From Caenorhabditis remanei (taxonomy: Eukaryota > Nematoda > Chromadorea > Rhabditida > Rhabditidae), in assembly GCF_010183535.1 (NCBI RefSeq), contig NC_071332.1, positions 15,004,001 through 15,068,000 on the forward strand: DNA of 64,000 nucleotides, written 5' to 3'. Each line of letters opens with the position of its first letter. Position 1 is the first letter of the stretch. The notes beneath the pieces were generated by a model. It had not been told where the DNA came from and did no database searches. It was given only the letters and a program-made list of their open reading frames with translations. Both the position numbers and the translations under genes were made by a program. Of the stretch, positions 56,794 through 64,000 are shown piece by piece.

Positions 56794-57997
56794 TTAGCTA
56801 GTGCTCAGAGACTTCACGCTAAGTGGTTTTGGAGTCAACGTCTGCTTAAAACACGGATGATTCCAATAGAAGTAACAAGAGACAATATTCACTCGAAAAT
56901 CCACAAGAAACGTCCGGACAAGTAAGATGTAGCTAACATATGATGATGCCCAGAAACATGTTATCTGTAAAAAGATTCAGAAGTTTTGAATAAATGGAAT
57001 TTCAAAAACGAACAGCAAAAACTTGAGTCATCATAGATGGTAGCAGAATAATGCACATTGTGATTTTCAGTGTTGTTTCTGCTTTTGCCTTCAATTTCGA
57101 ATTTTGATCACTGAAAAGAAGAGAAATTAAAAATTTTTGGGATCTATTGCTCAATCAGAACTTACACTAATTTCAGAGTCTTCATTTTGATGATCATCAA
57201 TAATGCCGTCGTGATTATACAAAAAGTAACAATCGAAGAGAACACAGCGTCTCCAATGGTTTGCAGACGCTGAAAAACAGTGTTCAGTATAATTCATTAT
57301 TAGCTTCTCATGTCATGAGACATTTAGCTATTTCGAAATAAACTAACATTTGAGAAAGCAAATGTAGTCGTTAAAGTTATTGCTCCATACTGGAATGGAA
57401 TATCCAACTGAATTCCTATTGCATTACTTAGAATGTTAGTCAAAATAACAATAATACTGAATAAACATGACGCAAATGACCATACTTTGAAAATAACACT
57501 ACAAATCTAAAAAGTATGTTTTTGATATACTTTGCTACGGAACAAACCCTGACCTCTGAGTGAGTTCTTGGATTAAAAAGAACCAATACTCTGATGAAAC
57601 AGAACAAGACTGTATATAATTGAGACATGTAAATGAATGCATAGAGTGCAGCGACTAAATATCTTATGATGATTTCAGATTTCATCGTAGCAATATAAGA
57701 AGTAACCAGTGTTGTGTATGAAATTCTGTTGACAATGTAATCGAGAGCTGTAGCAATTATATTGCAGAACTGCATACAGAGAAATGACTTGAATACATAT
57801 GGATGAATCTCTTTTGAACCATTTCGAGTGCTGGTTTTCAGGTAAAACAAAATCATTTGAACAGTGGCAAAAACAGATGGAACGAAACAAATGAATGATA
57901 AAATAACGATGACAGTGACATAATCGAATTGGTACGAAAATGTCTGATATTCTGGAAACCAATCGATCGGGAGGTACGCGTTGGGCAAAGACGCCAT
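56794..57997 (-). CDS. Sru-like chemoreceptor
   Basis: Predicted 324 residues. Exons: 57554-57997, 57348-57506, 57166-57269, 57014-57110 and 56794-56964. Four residues shorter at the N-terminus (MASLPNAYLPIDWFPEYQ). Motifs as in neighbours: HPYVFKSFLCMQFCNIIATA, VNRISYTTLVTSYIATMKSE, YTVLFCFIRVLVLFNPRTHS. The conserved threonine of YFYWTHP is asparagine here (YFYWNHPCFKQTLTPKPLSV). Intron 1 ends TTTTTAG. Intact otherwise. Confidence 0.87.
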
Positions 57998-58091
57998 TTC
58001 TAAGACTGAAAATATGTGTATCCTCGTTAAAAAACTTTTCGCTTGGTTCACCTCAATGTTTTCGTTTCCTTGTCAGAAGAATCGAAGCATG

Positions 58092-58103
58092 GGAACTACG
58101 TCT
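58092..58103 (-). promoter_or_regulatory. Shared sru upstream motif AGACGTAGTTCC
   Basis: 95 nt before the 57997 start codon. Confidence 0.45.
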
Positions 58104-58268
58104 GGGTCGAGTTTCGTCTTGTTTGCGGAGTGATTCATCTTATGAGAAGAAAAACATAGATCATTGAGAACAATTTAAATTTCGTAATTAATTCATTCTC
58201 AATGTGAGAAAGGGAACATAAAATGAATACTGCGGAAATGAAAAATGAAGGTTTGAAAAGAAATTGAT

Positions 58269-59563
58269 TTAACTTGTGCTCAATGACTTCACGCTAACTG
58301 GTTTTGGTGTCACCGTCTGTTTGAAATAGGGATGAGTCCAATAGAAATAACACGAAACTATGTTTACTCGACAATCCAAAAAAACTGGACGAACGAGAAT
58401 AATATAACAAGCATAATTATAGGCCCAAAAACTAGCTAACTGCAATAGAGTTTTATTGAGTTTCAAGGAAAAGCAGTAGGAAAACTCACAGCAAAAGTTT
58501 GTGAGAGTATTGAGGGTATTATAATAATGCACATTGTGATTTTCAGTGTTGTTTCTGCTTTCGCTTTTAGTTTGGAATGTTGATCTCTAGAAAGAAAATA
58601 GATTTGAACTACATGCTTGGTCAGATCTTAACTTACATTAATTTGAGGTTTTTCATTTTAATCAACATTATTAATGTAATTGCAACTATAGAAATTGTCA
58701 CAATCAAGGAGAAAAAGTAGCCTCCGATGTTCTGCGGACGCTGAAATAATATCATTTTTTGATGAGCCACACATGAGCAATTGAACAAAATGTTGATCTG
58801 AAGATATTAGTCAGTAGACCAGTTAATCATGACGGGTACACTTCTGATATGACATCAGTGTGTCGTCAATTTTCAAATTACTTTTTTGTTTTAAGTTCTT
58901 ACATTTCCGTAAGCAAACGTAGTAGTTAGAATTATCGCACCATATTGGAATGGGGAATCTAATTGCATTCCAACTGCATCATACCAGATATGAGAAAAAG
59001 AACCACATATACTGAGTAATACTGATACAAGCGACCATACTACAAAAAGAATTCTGCAGACCTGAAAACTAGATGAAATATTTGAACATTTTAAACTGGA
59101 GGGTTACTTCCAAATGGCTTCTTGGATTAAAAAGAACCAATACTCTGATGAAACAAAACAGAACAGTATAAAACTGAGAAATGTAATCGAATCCGTAATG
59201 ACAGACAACGAAATATCTGATGATACTATCAGATTTCATTGTAGAGAGGTATGAAGTGACAAACGAAGTGCATGGGATACGGTAGACAATGAAGTCAAAC
59301 GTTGTAGCAATTATATTACAGAATTGCATACAGAGAAATGATTTGAATACGTATGGATGAATATCTTTCGAGGTGTTTTTGTTAGGACTTTTCAGATAAA
59401 AAACCAACATTTTTACAGTGCAAAGTGTGGGAGGTATAAAACAGATGAATGATAAAACGATGATGATAGAGACATAATCGAAATGATACGAAAATTGCTG
59501 ATACTCTGGAAATAAGTTGATTGGACGATAAACGTTAGGAGGGTGTCCAGTTGAATACGACAT
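58269..59563 (-). CDS. Sru-like chemoreceptor, most divergent array member
   Basis: Predicted 328 residues. Exons: 59108-59563, 58903-59061, 58637-58740, 58490-58586 and 58269-58439. N-terminus MSYSTGHPPNVYRPINLFPE, then HPYVFKSFLCMQFCNIIATT, VYRIPCTSFVTSYLSTMKSD, YTVLFCFIRVLVLFNPRSHL, KLKAKAETTLKITMCIIIIP, YFYWTHPYFKQTVTPKPVSV. Exon lengths are identical to the siblings although the sequence has clearly diverged. Intron 2 is longer (about 160 nt). Intact. Confidence 0.88.
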
Positions 59564-59653
59564 TTGTAAATATGAAATATTAGAGCTCTTGTCAGAGAAG
59601 CTTCAGTTAGTTCTCTTTATGTTTTGGTTCCCTGGTCAGAAAATAGGCGTAAA

Positions 59654-59692
59654 TGAACTACGTCTAATGAGTATCACAAAGGAACTACGTCT
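59654..59692 (-). promoter_or_regulatory. Repeated sru upstream motif
   Basis: AGACGTAGTTC(A/C) occurs at 59654-59665 and AGACGTAGTTCC at 59681-59692, with a weaker AGATGTAATTCC about 59699-59710. Three copies in about 57 nt lie 90-150 nt before the 59563 start; the sibling genes have one. Confidence 0.45.
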
Positions 59693-59937
59693 CATATAGG
59701 AATTACATCTAATGTGTTGTGCGATTCAACTGTGCAGACATCATTGACAACCATTTTTTTCAATTAATTTGTTCTCATTGTGGAAACTATTGGATTGAAA
59801 AAGGTAATGATTTATAAACACAAATTGATCAAGCTTGAAAAAAAATCGTGTTGAAAGTCTTCACATTTGCTGATTTCGGTGCGGACGATATTTGAAAAGT
59901 TGAATTCAGAAAAATAACCATAAAAATTTCAGACACC

Positions 59938-60145
59938 GGTGACGATGATCGAAATGATAGGAAAACGTCCGATATTCTGGAAGTAAGTTAACTGGGATGA
60001 ACGTGGGCTGGGTGTTTGAGGAATACGGAAATATTTGGGTTCTCGTTGAATTACTTTATGGTTGGTTCCCCATCGTGTTTTATTTTCTTTAATGAGATCA
60101 ATAAAAGTATGGGAACTACATACGTCACGTTTTCCAAGTGAAAAC
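59938..60145 (-). pseudogene. Truncated sixth sru copy
   Basis: Resembles only the upstream region and first about 20-25 codons of the sru genes (CGAAATGATAGGAAAACGTC, then GATATTCTGGAAGTAAGTTA). It also includes the promoter-side words TTCTCGTTGAATTACTTTAT and TATGGGAACTACATACGTC. The rest of the gene is missing. Confidence 0.7.
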
Positions 60146-60674
60146 AGCTTGCAAAGCTGAAACAGAAAAAAAAATCAGAAAAACGAAATGATAGGAAACG
60201 AAGTTCAGCTGACTTGTTTGTTCCGTAAAATGTTGTTTGTTTTAGTAAAAATCTGTAAATGTTTCCATTTACGAAAAAAGAAGAATGAGAACTGTCCTAA
60301 AATGTGACTCCTTGGTAATTCTCCGATTGATTCAACTGTACAGGCTTTCCAAATGTGTGACCCTCTAATAGATCGGCACTTGTGGAAAATATCGAGGTTC
60401 AAACAAGGCGTACAATGAGAAACAGAAAACATTCACGTTGATTTCTCATGATTTTCAAAAAAAATGTTGAAAGATTTCTTGAACTCTTGAACTGTTCATA
60501 TTCTTTGTTAACAATAAAATCATAATTTCGCGTAATATTACGTATGATAACAGGAACATAGTCTAATTTCCTGTCTGCACCCACTCAAGTCAGAACAACT
60601 CCTCTTATCGTATTGTCACGAAACTATCTCCAACATATACGATACAACTCTTCTATTCATTTTTCCTCGCCGTG
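60146..60674. other. Intergenic upstream of the srj gene
   Basis: No gene or repeat recognised. Confidence 0.5.
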
Positions 60675-61973
60675 ATGTACATCAACTGGCCTCACTACTA
60701 CATCCCGAAATTCAATGGACTCTGCTCTTTTCTTGTGAATCCAATTTTCATATTCATCATTTTCGCAGATAAAAGACTTCAACTTGGAAACTATCGATGC
60801 TTGCTATTGTACTTTGCCATTTTCAACATGATTTGCTCCGCCTGTGACATTCTGGTGCCAGTGGTTAGAAATGGATTTTTTAATTCACTTTAGATAATTT
60901 TTTCAGTGTGTTCATGATCACCGTTATGCGTTCTCTGTGTTCACTTCTGATGGGTTATTCGAGAAAGTTGGTGAAAATGATAAGTTTTCTGTTCAAATTT
61001 GGTTTCAGTACTCCGAAATCAACCAATTCATACTGGCGTTCCGTTGTAGTTTCATTTCGGCCACCTACGCAATCCTTCACGCCCATTTTGTATATCGATT
61101 CATGGTTATATTCAAGTGAACTATTTTCAGAGAATCTGTAATAACGTGACCGCTTACAGCAATAAGTTTCTTGCTAAATATTTCCTACCGTACGGAATGA
61201 TTGCATCTATTGTGTATTGTCTGTTTCATATGGTTTATTGGATTGTGGTAAGTTTCGGGCATGAATGCTGCAAAAAGTGTGAGCCTATGATTCTGATTTT
61301 AAGGCGTGTTTCTATTTTATTGGTGCGGATCGAGAACGGAAGTTGTACATGAGAGAGACAATTCAAGAAGTTTATGGGTTGGACTCTCTGGATATCAACA
61401 TGATTATCGCCCTTTACAGAGTATATTTCATTTGATTTTTCTTTTGAAAAGTTTCAGTTACAGGAAGGAAGCTATGACGCTGTTCAAAAGTCTCTCATCG
61501 GGGTAGTCTCCATCACATTTCTTTCCGTAGACTCCGTTATAATTTACTTCATTCTCGGTCTACTTATCATGAAACGGCTAGGAAGTAACACTCTAATCAT
61601 GAGCAAGAAGACGAAGAAATTGCAGGCCCAACTCATGAAAGCTCTCATAGTTCAATCAGTTATCCCGACTGTTGTCAGTTTTGCACCTTGCATTTTTTCA
61701 TGGTATCAACCAGTTTTTGGGATCGAGTTGGGACGGTTTGTTATTTCTCGTTTGACGGTTCGAATCACCTTATTCGGAAATTGCAGATCGGTCTACCACA
61801 GTGCTGCAATTGCTGTTTCTGCATTTCCATTTCTCGATCCCTTGGCCATTTTATTCTTCGTTCCTACTTTCCGACAAAGATTCAAAGAAGAAATTAGTAG
61901 AATTCTTCTGTTGAGAAATTTAACAAAACGTTGTAATCCAACAGCTGAAACTGTTTCTTCTCGTGTACCCTGA
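60675..61973 (+). CDS. Srj-type chemoreceptor
   Basis: Predicted seven-TM receptor of 341 residues. Seven exons: 60675-60863, 60907-60966, 61009-61115, 61160-61247, 61304-61420, 61458-61735 and 61787-61973. Two introns (42 and 51 nt) are multiples of three without stops, so a simple reading keeps them; paralog-style motif spacing exposes them. Signatures: YINWPHYYIPKFNG at the start, LGNYRCLLLYFAIFN, ILVPVCVHDHRYAFSVFTSD, RCSFISATYAILHAHFVYRF, NNKFLAKYFLPYGM, LQAQLMKALIVQSVIPTVVS, SAFPFLDPLAILFFVPTFR. ATG chosen at 60675, where MYINW matches the family start. Intact. Confidence 0.88.
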
Positions 61974-62407
61974 TAGTTTTCTGAAGGAACTGAATAAATA
62001 TGTTTGATAGAAAATACCACGCACACGAAAGTACGCCAGTGATTACTTGAATTGAATCAAAATTAAATTGGCTCAAAACACATAAAGTTCCTGTTGAAGT
62101 GTCTAGATTTAAGAGAAATTGATTCCAGGAATAATTTTTCTCGCAAAAGCTCAAATATTGGAACAGGTGTTTCTCTTTTTCAAACAATTCATTTCAAATA
62201 AATTCCGAGAATATCTGGTTTCAACTATTTTTCTGAGTTTCGATAGCTTGATTCTTCTATCAAATGTTTTGCTCTCTGTTCTTTTTGATCTGATCTCTCA
62301 ACAAAAAAAACGTGTTTGAGTTCTAGAACATAAATCCAATTGCAAATTGCATTGACTGCTATGGAAACGTGATTTCAAGGGACTCTGATTCAACTTTTTC
62401 ATTTTGA
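61974..62407. other. Intergenic
   Basis: 3' flank of the srj gene and promoter region of the next srh. A CAGGTG E-box core lies near 62164. No gene. Confidence 0.5.
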
Positions 62408-63533
62408 ATGATTTCATCGTGTACTCCTGAGATTAGTTATTTTGCCTCTCCAGAGTTTTTACTGTTATCTTTACACGGAGCAACTGCAATCTCTGTTCCA
62501 ATTCATTTGTTTGGGATGTATTGTATATTGTTTCGAACTCCAGAACAGATGAAATCAGTGAAATTTTATTTTGTGAATCTACATATTTGGATTGTTTTGT
62601 ATGACTACTCAGTTTGTTTGTTGACAGTTCCCATGCTACTCCTACCAACTATGGCAGGGTACACACTTGGGCTTTTGACCAATATGGGCGTTCCCACAAT
62701 CCTTCAGACGATTTCAGTTCTCCTTTTTTTGGAATGTAAGTTATTTGTATCTAAAACTACAAAAGTTCAGCTCATTTCAGACGTCCTGTTATCTATTCTC
62801 GCTATATTTGAAAACCGTTTTCACATCGTTTGTAATTTCAATTGGAAACCTTACTGGACATCAATTAGACGTGTTTGGCTAGGCGCACATTATTTGATTG
62901 GTTTGGTTATTCTTATCCCATTTGCCTTCTTGACTCCAGATCAAGATATTGCCAAGAAATTAATTTTCCAAGTAAGTTATCTCAGTTGGCCGAAAACTCT
63001 AAATAATATATTTTCAGCAATTACCGTGTCTACCTGACTACATTTATAATGCTCCCATATTTGTGACGTCTGACAGTTACACATACCATATCACTGTTCT
63101 AGTCACTTTTCTGATTTTTGGGGTCTCTGAAGCAATTTTGATTATTCTGCTTCTTATCACCAACACTATTCAGCAATTAAGAGCAAAGAAAATGTCTCAA
63201 AAATTATTCGAGATTCAAAAGAAATTCTTCATAGCCTTGGTAATACAAATGATGGTTCCATTGATATTTCTTCTAATTCCTTTGAGTTATGCCTGCTGTG
63301 TGATTTATTATAATTATTACAATCAAGCCATCACAAATATTGGGGTCGCAATGGAGTCAATACATGGAATTGTCTCTACAATAGTCATGATTTTTATTCA
63401 TCGTCCTTATCGAGAAGCGTTCTTTAGCATGTTTTCGAAGAGACCGAGAAGTACTTCATCAAAGAGTTCTCAGAGATTCAATGTGTCAAATAATCGAGTA
63501 GTTCCGTTAAGAGTGTCCATGAATAAAGTTTGA
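62408..63533 (+). CDS. Srh-type chemoreceptor
   Basis: Predicted receptor of 344 residues. Exons: 62408-62735, 62781-62971 and 63018-63533. Motifs: SVPIHLFGMYCILFRTPEQM, VKFYFVNLHIWIVLYDYS (Phe where most copies have Trp), SILAIFENRFHIVCNFNWKP, QLPCLPDYIYNAPIFV, IHGIVSTIVMIFIHRPYREA. The tail is Ser-rich (RSTSSKSSQRF). It is the closest intact relative of the relics at 51360-51780 and 54823-55146. Confidence 0.93.
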
Positions 63534-63813
63534 GTTACATAACAACAGAAAATAAGAAATAACAAAACACGTTTTACAATCTTTTAGTGGTTAATTTCAA
63601 GATATTGCTTCTCTGAACCGGCTCAAATATGCTTCTGACGTTCTATCCGTACATTTATTTTACTTCTCAGAAAGCGTTAGATCACATTTTTGAATAATTG
63701 CTATTTTGTTGTCAAACCAAAAGGAAGTAGTCTCTATATTTACATATTCTCTCCTTCTTGAATCTATTCCTCGTCAGCGTTCTTATTGATTCAATACCAA
63801 TTTCTCAACATAT

Positions 63814-64000
63814 ATGACTGATGTAACATGCATCTCATCAACCAGCTACCACGCTAAACCAGATTTTCTTACCCTAGCAGGACATTGTATCACTGCTAAT
63901 TCAACACCCTGCCATATATTTGGTCTTTATATTATTCTCACAAAAACTCAGAGAGCCATGAGTTCAATTAAATGTTATTTTGTAATGTTACATGGTTGGA
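63814..64000 (+). CDS. Srh-type chemoreceptor, cut by the window edge
   Basis: Only the first 62 codons are visible: MTDVTCISSTSYHAKPDFLT, then STPCHIFGLYIILTKTQRAM and SSIKCYFVMLHGW. The VKW tryptophan is cysteine here. No lesion so far; completeness cannot be judged. Confidence 0.85.
   Translation, partial: MTDVTCISSTSYHAKPDFLTLAGHCITANSTPCHIFGLYIILTKTQRAMSSIKCYFVMLHGW

Overview
This window is nematode DNA, almost certainly from a Caenorhabditis species. The support is short (about 42-60 nt) introns with TTTCAG-type acceptors, AT-rich spacers full of short inverted-repeat elements, and clustered families that are expanded in this genus: nuclear hormone receptors, chemoreceptor GPCRs of the Str, Sri, Srj, Srh and Sru types, an Oac-type acyltransferase and GT92 (DUF23) glycosyltransferases. 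In C. elegans such clusters typify chromosome V arms. I cannot name the species.

Layout. 1-15 kb: two minus-strand nuclear receptors (2040-3423 and 12332-15081) flank a small chemoreceptor group: an intact str gene, a damaged str copy, a 3' sri fragment and an intact sri gene. 15-26 kb: gene-poor spacer with a Tc1/mariner-type terminus, two inverted-repeat elements and a G tract. 26-34 kb: a plus-strand srh array of five loci, one with a single nonsense codon, including a recent tandem duplication whose junction gives one receptor a new C-terminal tail. 34-40 kb: a 97%-identical fragment of the first nuclear receptor, a complete 659-residue Oac acyltransferase and a 5'-truncated NTF2-like gene. 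40-45.5 kb: two intact GT92 genes and two terminal-exon relics; one GT92 intron holds a tandem tRNA-related repeat. 45.8-51.8 kb: more srh loci (one deletion pseudogene, two intact, one relic), a MITE in an intron and a solo LTR. 51.8-60.1 kb: five tandem minus-strand genes of probable Sru type with a truncated sixth copy. 60.6-64 kb: an intact srj gene, an intact srh gene and the start of another srh running off the window.

There is no operon-like co-functional system. Functionally this is environment-facing accessory sequence: putative odorant receptors, transcription factors that may respond to small molecules, and membrane or Golgi transferases. The genes share a birth-and-death history. 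Gene bodies, their 3' flanks and upstream motifs were copied together, so promoter-proximal motifs (AGACGTAGTTCC for sru, GCAGATGTTT for srh) can be read across paralogs. Exon coordinates below were assigned by hand from GT/AG signals, reading-frame closure and paralog alignment. Lengths agree closely between paralogs: the standard srh first exon is 328 nt in nearly every copy, and sru exons are 456/159/104/97/171 nt. Family names rest on motif recognition without database searches, and gene numbers cannot be assigned.
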